From Mammaliicoccus sciuri (lineage in GTDB: Bacteria > Bacillota > Bacilli > Staphylococcales > Staphylococcaceae), in NCBI RefSeq assembly GCF_025561425.1, contig NZ_CP094824.1, forward strand, positions 2,108,001-2,172,000: a stretch of 64,000 nt of DNA, written 5' to 3'. Position 1 is the first letter of the stretch, and each line of letters begins with the position of its first letter. The position numbers and the translations under genes are program-made. Below are positions 36,890-43,385 of the stretch, in pieces. Under the pieces are notes generated by a model. That model worked only from the letters and a program-made list of their open reading frames with translations, had not been told where the DNA came from and searched no databases.

Positions 36890-37828
36890 ATGTCACAAAA
36901 TTTATCACAGCATTCAGGCTTGAAAAAATATTATCATTTGATGAGACCACATACCCTTACAGCATCATTTGTTCCTGTATTATTAGGTACTGCTTCATCA
37001 AAGATTTTTTTAACAGGTGCTGAAGCATCCATTAAAATTTCAGTCGTATTAGCAATGTTACTCGCAAGTATTTTAATACAAGCAGCAACTAATATGTTTA
37101 ATGAATACTTTGATTATAAGCGTGGATTAGATGACCATACTTCTGTTGGTATCGGAGGCGCAATCGTAAGAAATGGTATGTCTCCTAAATCCGTTTATAA
37201 TTTAGCAATAGCATTCTATGTTATAGCTGTCATATTAGGTATTTACATATGCATGCAAAGTACATGGCTATTAATACCAATAGGATTAGTTTGTATGGCA
37301 ATCGGTTATTTTTATACAGGTGGTCCAATCCCTATTTCATGGACGCCATTCGGTGAAATATTCGCTGGATTCTTCATGGGATTTGTAATTGTCATGATTT
37401 CATTCTATATACAAACAGGTACTTTAAGCTTTTATCCAGCATTATTAAGTATTCCAGTTTCTATTACAATTGGACTTATCAACTTAGCAAATAACATTAG
37501 AGACCGCGAAAAAGACAAACAAAGTGGTAGAAAGACTTACGCAATCTTAGTCGGTAAAAGACTTTCCATCATGACTATGGCAATTCTATATATTTTCGCA
37601 TATGTCTTTGTTATTTACTTAGCATTATTTAAACCATACGGCTCTCTTTTATGGTTGCTCGTCTTAATATCTGCACCATTCCCAATCAAAGCCGTACGTC
37701 GATTTAACAAAAATGACACACCACAAACAATGATGCCTGCAATGGCAGCAACAGGTAAAGCAAACACGATCTTCGGATTGTTATTAGCACTTGGTGTATA
37801 TATTAGTGGTTTATTAGGTGGATTATAA
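36890..37828 (+). CDS. menA: 1,4-dihydroxy-2-naphthoate polyprenyltransferase
   Basis: A 312-residue UbiA-family membrane protein, the same length as S. aureus MenA, from the ATG at 36890 with AAGAGGT upstream (a frame 23 codons longer is not supported). It has LMRPHTLTASFVPVLLG, the first prenyl-diphosphate motif NMFNEYFDYKRGLDD (N-x-x-x-D-x-x-x-D), the second NLANNIRDREKD, and about nine membrane segments. It attaches the polyprenyl tail to dihydroxynaphthoate, making demethylmenaquinol in the membrane. Confidence 0.95.
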   Translation: MSQNLSQHSGLKKYYHLMRPHTLTASFVPVLLGTASSKIFLTGAEASIKISVVLAMLLASILIQAATNMFNEYFDYKRGLDDHTSVGIGGAIVRNGMSPKSVYNLAIAFYVIAVILGIYICMQSTWLLIPIGLVCMAIGYFYTGGPIPISWTPFGEIFAGFFMGFVIVMISFYIQTGTLSFYPALLSIPVSITIGLINLANNIRDREKDKQSGRKTYAILVGKRLSIMTMAILYIFAYVFVIYLALFKPYGSLLWLLVLISAPFPIKAVRRFNKNDTPQTMMPAMAATGKANTIFGLLLALGVYISGLLGGL

Positions 37829-37831
37829 TCA

Positions 37832-37867
37832 ATAAGACCACGCCAACAAATGTTGGCGTGGTCTTAT
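37832..37867. terminator. Bidirectional terminator between menA and an esterase
   Basis: A 17-bp perfect stem ATAAGACCACGCCAACA (37832-37848) with 37851-37867. The esterase stop codon lies inside it. Confidence 0.9.
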
Positions 37868-38592
37868 TTTTTTAAGAACTCAAGTATATCTTGTTCAATT
37901 TGTTCTTTATCGTCACTTCTTGTCATTAAATGTGTTGCATTTTTATAGGCTGTTAATTCTTTATGTTCTGATGCTATATCATGATATATTCTTTCAGCGC
38001 TATCTTGATAGAATGTTTGATCTAATTCACCATACTTTATAGAGATAGGTATATTTACTGCGTTTAAATGATTCATAATATCCTCTATAAATGATGTAAA
38101 AAGACGTGCACCTTCTTCATAATCATCAATGAGTGCAAATTGGCGTTTACTTTCATCTTCATCTAAACCTTGGATCTGATTAATTCTTTCTCCATAATGA
38201 TAGAGCCTTCTTTTAATATCTTTATTCGTTCTATTATGAGGTGTAGACATTGCTATACATTTCTTCAAATCAAATGTTTCGACAAGTTTTAAAGACATAA
38301 GCGCACCTAATGAAACACCGAGCACATGAATGGTTTCATATCCACTATCCTTTAAATAGTGATAGCTATCTTGTACCTGTTCCCACCAATCATTTGTCGT
38401 ATAGGCTAATAATCCTTCTAAACTTAATCCATGTCCTTTATAAGCTGGAATATAGCAAGTATATCCCGCTTCGTTTAGAAACTCTGCTAAAGCTTTTACA
38501 TCTCTTACTGTACCTGTAAATGAATGCAATAATATAACCGCTTCATCTCCACCTTCTAAAAATACATTTTGAGATTCTTTCAATTTCAACAA
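37864..38592 (-). CDS. Alpha/beta hydrolase, carboxylesterase (Est30-like)
   Basis: A 242-residue protein with ILLHSFTGTVRDVK (oxyanion loop), PAYKGHGLS, the nucleophile elbow VLGVSLGALMS, the acid in IKYGELDQTF and the His in NATHLMTRSDDKEQ. This is the pattern of monomeric carboxylesterases such as Geobacillus Est30. It hydrolyses short-chain esters in the cytoplasm; the natural substrate is unknown. It is followed, on the same strand and upstream, by a GNAT gene. Confidence 0.87.
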   Translation of the reverse strand: MLKLKESQNVFLEGGDEAVILLHSFTGTVRDVKALAEFLNEAGYTCYIPAYKGHGLSLEGLLAYTTNDWWEQVQDSYHYLKDSGYETIHVLGVSLGALMSLKLVETFDLKKCIAMSTPHNRTNKDIKRRLYHYGERINQIQGLDEDESKRQFALIDDYEEGARLFTSFIEDIMNHLNAVNIPISIKYGELDQTFYQDSAERIYHDIASEHKELTAYKNATHLMTRSDDKEQIEQDILEFLKK

Positions 38593-38626
38593 TCAAATCA
38601 CTCCGATTTCAATTTCGATATCACTA

Positions 38627-39094
38627 TTATAACGCTTTTTCCATATAATAGTTTGTCGTTTCAAATCCCATTTTTTTATATAACTCATATGCAATTTGAT
38701 TATGACCGAAAACATGGAGTCGAATACTTTTAATGTCCTGTTCCTTGCAATACTCATCTAGAGCTTGCATCGTCATCTTACCTAAACCTTTACCTCTTTC
38801 AGATTCGTCAATCTTAATATCATAAATAAAACTCTTTAATACATGGTCTTTCTCGAATACATGTAGCCATAAAATACCAACCTTCTCCCCTTCATTAAAG
38901 ACATTAAAAATTTTATGACCTTCCGTATGTAAACCATCAGGTAGAAGTTTCTTAAAATATGCTCTACCTCTCTCATCCGCTTCTTCAACAGACCAAGAAC
39001 CACTTTTCACTTGTTCATCAGCAAATTCTTTCAAAGAAACCTCATAAAAATCATTAAAGTACTGCATTTCCATTAATTTTAATTCAACAGTCAT
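38627..39094 (-). CDS. GNAT family N-acetyltransferase
   Basis: A 155-residue protein from the ATG at 39094 (GGTGGGG upstream; the frame 11 codons longer is not supported). The acetyl-CoA motif is DIKIDESERGKGLGKMTMQA (R-x-x-G-x-G), followed by IRLHVFGHNQIAYELYKKMGF, typical of RimI-like enzymes. The substrate is unknown. It may share a transcript with the esterase 34 bases downstream. Confidence 0.88.
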   Translation of the reverse strand: MTVELKLMEMQYFNDFYEVSLKEFADEQVKSGSWSVEEADERGRAYFKKLLPDGLHTEGHKIFNVFNEGEKVGILWLHVFEKDHVLKSFIYDIKIDESERGKGLGKMTMQALDEYCKEQDIKSIRLHVFGHNQIAYELYKKMGFETTNYYMEKAL

Positions 39095-39161
39095 ATAATC
39101 CCCACCAATCTCTATATTTAGGTTCATTATACACTTCTAAAAATTAGAAACAAAAATACAA

Positions 39162-39275
39162 TTATTTGTTTAACCACTTAATAAACATAATCCCCAAAAT
39201 TAAAATACTCACAGCAACAAGCGATTCAATCTTCTCCTTCTTCGTCGTTTTACGAATACTTATACTTGCTTTCAT
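39162..39275 (-). CDS. Small basic membrane peptide (37 residues)
   Basis: ATG at 39275 with GGAGTG upstream codes 37 residues: a basic head, MKASISIRKTTKKEKIES, then one hydrophobic segment LVAVSILILGIMFI ending in KWLNK. Size and layout are those of type I toxins or small membrane regulators, but no family is recognised. Its 5' region aligns base for base with that of the decayed gene at 39324-39421 (GGTG/GAGTG...TTTGATAT), so the two are probably duplicates or share an origin. Confidence 0.6.
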   Translation of the reverse strand: MKASISIRKTTKKEKIESLVAVSILILGIMFIKWLNK

Positions 39276-39323
39276 ATCAAACACACTCCGTCCATAATAA
39301 ACTCAATAATCATTTCACTAGCA

Positions 39324-39421
39324 TTATTTTGAACGTTTAATCATTCCTGCTATTATCAATACCGTTCCTACAATATTTGTAATAATATTAATAATTGTTA
39401 ATACTCTTGACCCTTTTTTAT
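39324..39421 (-). pseudogene. Small membrane peptide gene with deleted start-codon base
   Basis: An open frame codes KKGSRVLTIINIITNIVGTV and then LIIAGMIKRSK, one hydrophobic segment with basic ends. There is no in-frame start. Where a start should be, the sequence is AGAGGTGTATTTGATAT followed directly by AAAAAA: restoring one G gives ATG-AAA-AAA after a good ribosome site. The gene therefore seems to have lost the G of ATG. Function unknown; it is probably related to the peptide gene next to it. Confidence 0.55.
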
Positions 39422-39456
39422 ATCAAATACACCTCTTAATCATTAATTTTTCACAA

Positions 39457-39486
39457 TAGACAAATACTTCCAAATTGTGTTATAAT
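39457..39486 (+). promoter_or_regulatory. Promoter of the first SprF-like RNA
   Basis: TAGACA (39457-39462), 18 bases, TATAAT (39481-39486). The promoter of the second RNA (39860-39889) has the same TAGACA and the same 18-base spacing. Confidence 0.65.
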
Positions 39487-39492
39487 TTCTTT

Positions 39493-39625
39493 GAAAAACG
39501 ACAACGTGCTGTAACACGTTGTCCAATGAGCCCGTTAAAAAGACGGTGACTAATTTTTAATAATTTAATAAATTATCTCAAACTGGTAAAAAGTTGTAAG
39601 AGATGGTTTATTTTTTTGGTTCATT
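39493..39625 (+). ncRNA. SprF-like antisense antitoxin RNA, overlapping the 3' end of the SprG-like gene
   Basis: Starting just after the promoter, the sequence folds into a 9-bp hairpin GACAACGTG/CACGTTGTC (39500-39523), then CCAATGAGCCCGTTAAAAAG and ACGGTGACT, a motif I recall from S. aureus SprF antitoxin RNAs and also present in the RNA at 39896-40010. It then runs antisense into the toxin gene and can end at a hairpin (ATCTCAAACT...AGTT..GAGAT) followed by a T-run near 39612-39620. About 55 bases would pair with the toxin mRNA. The exact ends are inferred. Confidence 0.6.
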
Positions 39626-39714
39626 TTTACAATTGCGATTACTAAACCTAATAATAGTACGATAAAACTACCGAAACTAAACATTAAGTTTAGCGCATCG
39701 CTAATCGGAACCAC
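39565..39714 (-). CDS. SprG/holin-like type I toxin peptide
   Basis: A GTG at 39714, nine bases after AAAGGAG, codes 49 residues: VVPISDALNLMFSFGSFIVL, LLGLVIAIVK, then a polar tail. This is the pattern of the 'putative holin-like toxin' family (a short head ending in DALNLM, one transmembrane helix, a charged tail), to which S. aureus SprG belongs. The upstream leader contains KSLERRR, identical to the N-terminal extension of SprG1. The tail is ~15 residues longer than usual. Overexpressed SprG peptides damage membranes; the RNA on the other strand should hold this one in check. Confidence 0.72.
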   Translation of the reverse strand: MVPISDALNLMFSFGSFIVLLLGLVIAIVKMNQKNKPSLTTFYQFEIIY

Positions 39715-39755
39715 TATTGCCTTCTCCTTTCTAAAGATTTAGTTGATACTTTCAT
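39714..39755 (-). CDS. Leader peptide of the SprG-like toxin (13 residues)
   Basis: ATG at 39755, with GAGGTG upstream, codes MKVSTKSLERRRQ and stops at a TAG whose G begins the toxin's GTG (TAGTG). In S. aureus SprG1 the KSLERRR stretch is fused in frame to the toxin and gives a longer form; here it is a separate overlapping frame. Translation of the leader may carry ribosomes to the toxin start. Confidence 0.6.
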   Translation of the reverse strand: MKVSTKSLERRRQ

Positions 39756-39859
39756 AAGCATCACCTCACTTTATACTAAGATTGGCCAACATCTATCCAA
39801 CTTGCTCTGTTATATTATAACAAATTCCCAGTATTTTTTATATACATTTGCGACCATAA

Positions 39860-40010
39860 TAGACAAAATATTCCAAATTATGATATTATAAAAACGAGAA
39901 AACAATATACAGCAACACGCTTTCCAATGTGCCCGTTTTAAAGACGGTGACTTTGTTAATTACTAAAAATAGCCATTTAACATGCCAAAGTTAAAAATGG
40001 CTATTTTTTA
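39860..40010 (+). ncRNA. Second SprF-like RNA with own promoter and terminator, no toxin opposite
   Basis: Promoter TAGACA-18-TATTAT (39860-39889). The RNA (from ~39896) carries CAGCAACACGCTTTCCAATG and then TGCCCGTTTTAAAGACGGTGACT, matching the first RNA's core. It ends in a strong terminator: AAAAATAGCCATTT (39965-39978) paired with 39995-40008, then TTTTTT. No SprG-type frame lies on the other strand here, so it is an orphan antitoxin or a trans-acting RNA. Confidence 0.6.
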
Positions 40011-40038
40011 TGATTATATCATTACAAGGAGTGAAACT

Positions 40039-40248
40039 ATGAAGCATCCAAAGTACATATTATTATCTTCATTACCTATCTACTTATTATTCTTTATACT
40101 AGGATTCTACGCTGTTATTTATAAAGAAAATCCTATCTCTAGAGTAATAGCTGTAATTAGCATGATAATCTTTACAATTATGCTCATACTTCTTGTTTCA
40201 AAGGTATTAGATGCTAGCAAACAAAATAAAAATAGAAAAATAACATAG
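40039..40248 (+). CDS. Small membrane protein, two predicted helices
   Basis: A 69-residue protein from the ATG at 40039 (AAGGAGTG upstream). It has two hydrophobic segments (~9-27 and ~36-58) and a basic polar tail KVLDASKQNKNRKIT. No family is recognised. It follows the terminator of the orphan RNA, so it needs its own promoter or read-through. Confidence 0.65.
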   Translation: MKHPKYILLSSLPIYLLFFILGFYAVIYKENPISRVIAVISMIIFTIMLILLVSKVLDASKQNKNRKIT

Positions 40249-40271
40249 TAAGATTTTTAGAAATAAAAACA

Positions 40272-40295
40272 AGCTATCACAACACTGTGATAGCT
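40272..40295. terminator. Terminator at the end of the decayed LSM-like operon
   Basis: A 10-bp perfect stem AGCTATCACA/TGTGATAGCT with a 4-base loop. The leftward RNA continues TTGTTTTTATTT, so it best serves the minus-strand genes; rightward it may also stop the small membrane gene. Confidence 0.7.
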
Positions 40296-40345
40296 AAAAA
40301 TTTGTCTAAAAATAGTACCATAACCATTAATTCTTTGTTAGGTGC

Positions 40346-40540
40346 TTAATTTAAGATTTCAATAGATTTTATTTCACTTTCATCAAAGTCGTATATTTGT
40401 ATTCCAGTATCTAAATTTATAGAATCTTCTCCACTTTCATTATCCATTTCATCATCATAACTTATAACTTTACCTGTAAATTACTGACCATCATCAGCTT
40501 CAATTAATACCATTTTTCCCACATAAGTCCATAATTTCAT
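40346..40540 (-). pseudogene. LSM-like small protein gene with an in-frame TAA at codon 20
   Basis: An ATG at 40540 with GGGGGTAAAAC upstream opens MKLWTYVGKMVLIEADDGQ, then TAA (40481-40483), then continues in the same frame with FTGKVISYDDEMDNESGEDS, INLDTGIQIYDFDESEIKS and IEILN to a stop at 40346. Without the TAA it would be a 64-residue protein like the LSM-domain proteins found in Firmicutes mobile elements, as I recall them. It starts 3 bases after the ancestral end of the upstream gene, so the two formed an operon. Confidence 0.75.
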
Positions 40541-40543
40541 GTT

Positions 40544-40783
40544 TTACCCCCATGCTACAAGATCAGTTTCAGGGAACTCATTATTTTATATATATTTCTC
40601 GATTCTATAAATCGCATGACCTAAATAGTTACTTGTATCTTGATCATATTCCGATTTTTTTGCATAGAGTATTTCACAATCATCAATTCTTATAGTAACT
40701 CTCCCCGACACTTTTTGGTCGTTAGGATAATAATCATAAGTCACACTTTTTTCGTCTTTGCTGACTAACTTCAAATCTAACAT
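40544..40783 (-). pseudogene. 'VAWG' family hypothetical protein, copy B, truncated by an in-frame TAA
   Basis: ATG at 40783 (GGAGG upstream) reads 65 residues (MLDLKLVSKDEKSVTYDYYP ... YRIEKYI), then TAA, then NNEFPETDLVAWG and a second stop at 40544, all in one frame. The intact paralogue at 41308-41553 reads RNIVDLEELPKTQLVAWG over the same stretch, with Asp where the TAA stands, so the TAA is a nonsense mutation. The 65-residue product might still be made. Function unknown. Confidence 0.75.
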
Positions 40784-40815
40784 TAATCACTACCTCCTTT
40801 TTCTAATTAACCCTT

Positions 40816-40938
40816 CTATTGTTTTAATTCTTTTTCTCTTTTTGTATGTCGTCGTTTTAGTTGTTCTTTTTCTCTTTCAGCTATTCTTTGGAATGCTTTA
40901 GCCGCATCTTTAGGTGGCATATAAGCGTCTAGAATCAT
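40816..40938 (-). CDS. Short highly charged frame, possibly a gene remnant
   Basis: From an ATG at 40938 the frame codes 40 residues (MILDAYMPPKDAAKAFQRIA, then a Lys/Arg/Glu-rich helix ending KREKELKQ). The ribosome site is weak and the protein looks like the C-terminal end of something longer. It lies just upstream of the two decayed genes. No family is recognised. Confidence 0.4.
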   Translation of the reverse strand: MILDAYMPPKDAAKAFQRIAEREKEQLKRRHTKREKELKQ

Positions 40939-41049
40939 TTCGTATTTCTTTAACCTTATATCTCACTTATTTTTGATTTTTACTATATTATACAATTTAT
41001 TCAAAATTCTTACAATAAAGCGAAAAATAATCAAATTTTACGTTAAACA

Positions 41050-41077
41050 TTGAGATCGACATCAATCACGATCTCAA
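41050..41077. other. Inverted repeat in a gene-poor stretch
   Basis: TTGAGATCG (41050-41058) pairs with CGATCTCAA (41069-41077) around 10 bases, with no T-run on either side. It is the only structure I see between 40939 and 41174, where no convincing gene is present. Confidence 0.45.
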
Positions 41078-41174
41078 ACTAAAAAAGCCCACCTATTTCA
41101 ATTAGTTGAGCTTTTGAGTATACATATGTAGTGTTGGCTATTTCATTCTTCATAAATTAATTCCGAGTCTATTT

Positions 41175-41270
41175 TTATTTGGTTAACATATAATAAATTA
41201 AGGAAATGCAACAAATAATGATTATTATATTGATAGTAATCATACAAATATCTTTAGCTTTATTTGTCAT
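41175..41270 (-). CDS. Small membrane peptide (31 residues)
   Basis: ATG at 41270, eight bases after GAGGTG, codes MTNKAKDICMITINIIIIIC, CISLIYYMLTK. One long hydrophobic segment with short charged ends and two adjacent Cys. It lies 37 bases downstream of the intact VAWG-family gene. It resembles small membrane toxins or regulators only in layout; no family is recognised. Confidence 0.5.
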   Translation of the reverse strand: MTNKAKDICMITINIIIIICCISLIYYMLTK

Positions 41271-41307
41271 TGTAATCACCTCATATTATTATAACGCTAC
41301 ACAGAAC

Positions 41308-41553
41308 TTATCCCCATGCAACTAATTGTGTTTTAGGTAACTCTTCTAAATCAACAATGTTTCTCATTCTACTAGCAGCATGTATGAAATATAATGACTT
41401 ATATTTTTCCATTTCAGTTTTAGTAAAATCTATTATTTCTTTGTCGTGTCTACGCATTGTAATTTGACCAGGCGTTAGTTCTTTATTATCTTCAGGATAA
41501 TAATTATAAGTCACAATTTCATCATTGAATTCAATTAACTCCATTGTTAACAT
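41308..41553 (-). CDS. 'VAWG' family hypothetical protein, copy A
   Basis: An 81-residue protein from the ATG at 41553 (GGAGTGAT upstream; the GTG three codons earlier is less likely). It shares MxxxxxxxxxxVTYxYYPxD, an I-x-x-x-D strand and the C-terminal LVAWG with copy B at 40544-40783. Such proteins often sit beside LSM-like genes in mobile elements of Firmicutes, as I recall; here the partner exists only next to copy B. Function unknown. Confidence 0.68.
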   Translation of the reverse strand: MLTMELIEFNDEIVTYNYYPEDNKELTPGQITMRRHDKEIIDFTKTEMEKYKSLYFIHAASRMRNIVDLEELPKTQLVAWG

Positions 41554-41678
41554 CTTAATCACTCCATTTAAGACTTAAATGACTATAGTATTTTTGCTAT
41601 TACGCTTTTATATCAAATATTATAATTATTCATTTAATCATGTTCAAGAGCTTTTTTTAACTAGAATAAATGATCAAT

Positions 41679-41717
41679 TTGGTCACATGATTAAAAATAT
41701 GATGCTAGTGTGACCAT
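41679..41717. other. Inverted repeat between copy A and the tRNA terminator
   Basis: GGTCACAT and GTGTGACC face each other across about 22 bases. The flanks have no T-run. Apart from this, 41563-41750 shows nothing I can name. Confidence 0.4.
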
Positions 41718-41751
41718 GTTGTGCCCCAAAATAATAAATCCGCCTAAATAA

Positions 41752-41789
41752 AAAAGAAAAAACCTTGAGTTATCAAGGTTTTTCTTTTC
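41752..41789 (-). terminator. Terminator of the tRNA operon
   Basis: A 17-bp perfect stem AAAAGAAAAAACCTTGA (41752-41768) with 41773-41789 and a 4-base loop, 25 bases after the tRNA-Ser 3' end. Leftward RNA ends in a T-rich arm. Confidence 0.85.
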
Positions 41790-41814
41790 ACTATACGTGA
41801 CTAATTAATCTGAG

Positions 41815-41902
41815 CGGAGATGGAGGGATTCGAACCCTCGCGCCGCAGAACGACCTACACCCTTAGCAGGGGCGCCTCTTCAGCCAACTTGAGTACATCT
41901 CC
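41815..41902 (-). tRNA. tRNA-Ser (anticodon GCT)
   Basis: An 88-base class II tRNA: acceptor GGAGATG/CATCTCC, anticodon loop CTGCTAA with GCT, a long variable arm, T-loop GTTCGAATC, discriminator G. CCA is not encoded (CTC follows). It is one base from tRNA-Asn. Confidence 0.95.
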
Positions 41903-41903
41903 A

Positions 41904-41978
41904 TGGCTCCACAGGTAGGACTCGAACCTACGACCGATCGGTTAACAGCCGATAGCTCTACCACTGAGCTACTGTGGA
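41904..41978 (-). tRNA. tRNA-Asn (anticodon GTT)
   Basis: A 75-base tRNA including an encoded CCA: acceptor TCCACAG/CTGTGGA, D-arm GCTCAGTGGTAGAGC, anticodon loop CTGTTAA with GTT, T-loop GTTCGAGTC, discriminator G. It is upstream of tRNA-Ser on the same transcript. Confidence 0.96.
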
Positions 41979-42054
41979 ATAATTAAATTTTTATCAAGCA
42001 CAAATACTATTATATCAAGCATCTTAATATTTTCAAGAGGAAACCTAAAAAAAA

Positions 42055-42093
42055 TAACGGAACATTTACACTTTATTTGCACTTGTTCCGTTA
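42055..42093 (-). terminator. Terminator of comK
   Basis: TAACGGAACA (42055-42064) pairs with 42084-42093; leftward RNA then runs into eight Ts. It lies 18 bases after the end of the comK frame. Confidence 0.78.
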
Positions 42094-42110
42094 ATATTTA
42101 TTTTCGTATG

Positions 42111-42664
42111 CTAATGTTGATTTTTCAAATACATCTTAATAACATCAAGTACACTATACCCATCTTGAGTTAAATCGATATTTGGTGTATTTAGTTGCTT
42201 AATAAAGATATTATTTCGGTGATTTCTATAGTACAAACATAAACAGTTTAAGTATTGGTGATTAATAACGTGGTAGGAAATTGGAAAAACGAGGCTTTGA
42301 TCTTGCTCTAAAAATATCTTGGTCTTATTGCCATTGTATTCTTTGAAATCTTTAACATAGAGTATATTTATCCATGTGTTGTCTATTGACCTTTCGGAAC
42401 CTGTGCAGAAAAAATAAGTGGATGTAACTGCGGTACTAAAATCGGGGATTTGCTAGTAATTCTGGTAAGCCTTTTTGTAAAAAGCTTTCTTTCATTGAAG
42501 TGCTCGCCATAAAAGCGACATGACTGATTCATAATTTCTTGAGGCTTCTGTTTAACGATGAATGGTTCTCTTCCCGCTTCAGACACCTCAGTATGAATGG
42601 TGTGATCGTCTACTTTAACTCCTCTAATGTACATCGTATTTTGTTTAATTACATATTTAGTCAT
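42111..42664 (-). pseudogene. comK: comK competence regulator, broken by a -1 frameshift
   Basis: An ATG at 42664 (AAAGGAG upstream) codes 93 residues with ComK features: VKQKPQEIMNQSCRFYGEHF and RITSKSPILV. The frame is lost in a run of six A/T at 42409-42414. One more base would give ...HPLIFFCTGSERSIDNTWI and the rest of the protein (NILYVKDFKEYNG ... DVIKMYLKNQH) to a stop at 42111, for a total of 184 residues, the normal ComK length. ComK activates DNA-uptake genes. As it stands, only an inactive N-terminal half is made, unless slippage restores the frame. Confidence 0.85.
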
Positions 42665-42776
42665 AATATGCTCCTTTCAAATTTTATGTAATTACAACGA
42701 ATGGATTTACATTTATTGTAATTACACAAAATATAATCTATATTTAAATATAAGTCAATACTTTTTGAAATAAATT

Positions 42777-43142
42777 CTATTGTTTTTTTATAAATTCTAA
42801 TCGATTTCCAAAAGGATCTAATAAATGTATTCTATTTGCGCCTGGAAAACGATTATCTGTTTTAAACTCTATTTTTTCATTCGTTAAATGTTCTTTTAAA
42901 TCTTCTAGATTTTCAACATTAATAGCTAGATGTGCTTTTTTTAATGGTTCAAATCCTTCTTCAATACCAATATGCAAATCAATTTGATTGATATTAAACC
43001 AAATGCCTCCATTGCCTCCCAATGACTCAGGCTTTTCTACTTCTTTAAACCCTAATTGTTTACAATAGAAATATCGTGCTTTATCCTCTGACCCTTTAGG
43101 TGCTGATAATTGTACATGATCCCACTTTTTTAATTGATACAT
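42777..43142 (-). CDS. VOC (glyoxalase/bleomycin resistance) family protein
   Basis: A 121-residue single VOC protein: WDHVQLSAPKGSEDKARYFY at the start (metal-ligand His), IDLHIGIEEGF and KKAHLAINVENL in the middle, and HLLDPFGNRLEFI at the C-terminus with the Glu ligand. The start ATG follows AAGGAG. VOC proteins act in ring cleavage, glyoxal removal or drug binding; the substrate is unknown. Confidence 0.85.
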   Translation of the reverse strand: MYQLKKWDHVQLSAPKGSEDKARYFYCKQLGFKEVEKPESLGGNGGIWFNINQIDLHIGIEEGFEPLKKAHLAINVENLEDLKEHLTNEKIEFKTDNRFPGANRIHLLDPFGNRLEFIKKQ

Positions 43143-43385
43143 TATGATTCTCCTTAAGTATTTTTGATATATATGGTTCGACTACTTAAAATTTTCACAA
43201 CCGTATTCTGAATTGTGAGCAAAATAATTTGAAATTAGATTATAGTAACATATAATGAATTTATAGAGTAAGTTTATCACTGATTTCGGATTATAAATTT
43301 ACTTTTTAAAATTTCTGAATATTCATTGCATTTAGAAAATAAATACGCTATAATTTTAACAAATAAAGTCAAGGGGTTGTTTAAA

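Noticed and set aside
39128-41815. Integrated prophage or ICE at the tRNA genes
   Set aside because: There is no integrase, recombinase or structural phage gene, and I find no direct repeat of the tRNA 3' end in the island; at most a scar is left.
42390-42430. Programmed -1 ribosomal frameshift in comK
   Set aside because: The codons around the run (ATT-TTT-TCT) do not allow both tRNAs to re-pair after a -1 slip, so a base loss or transcript slippage is more likely.
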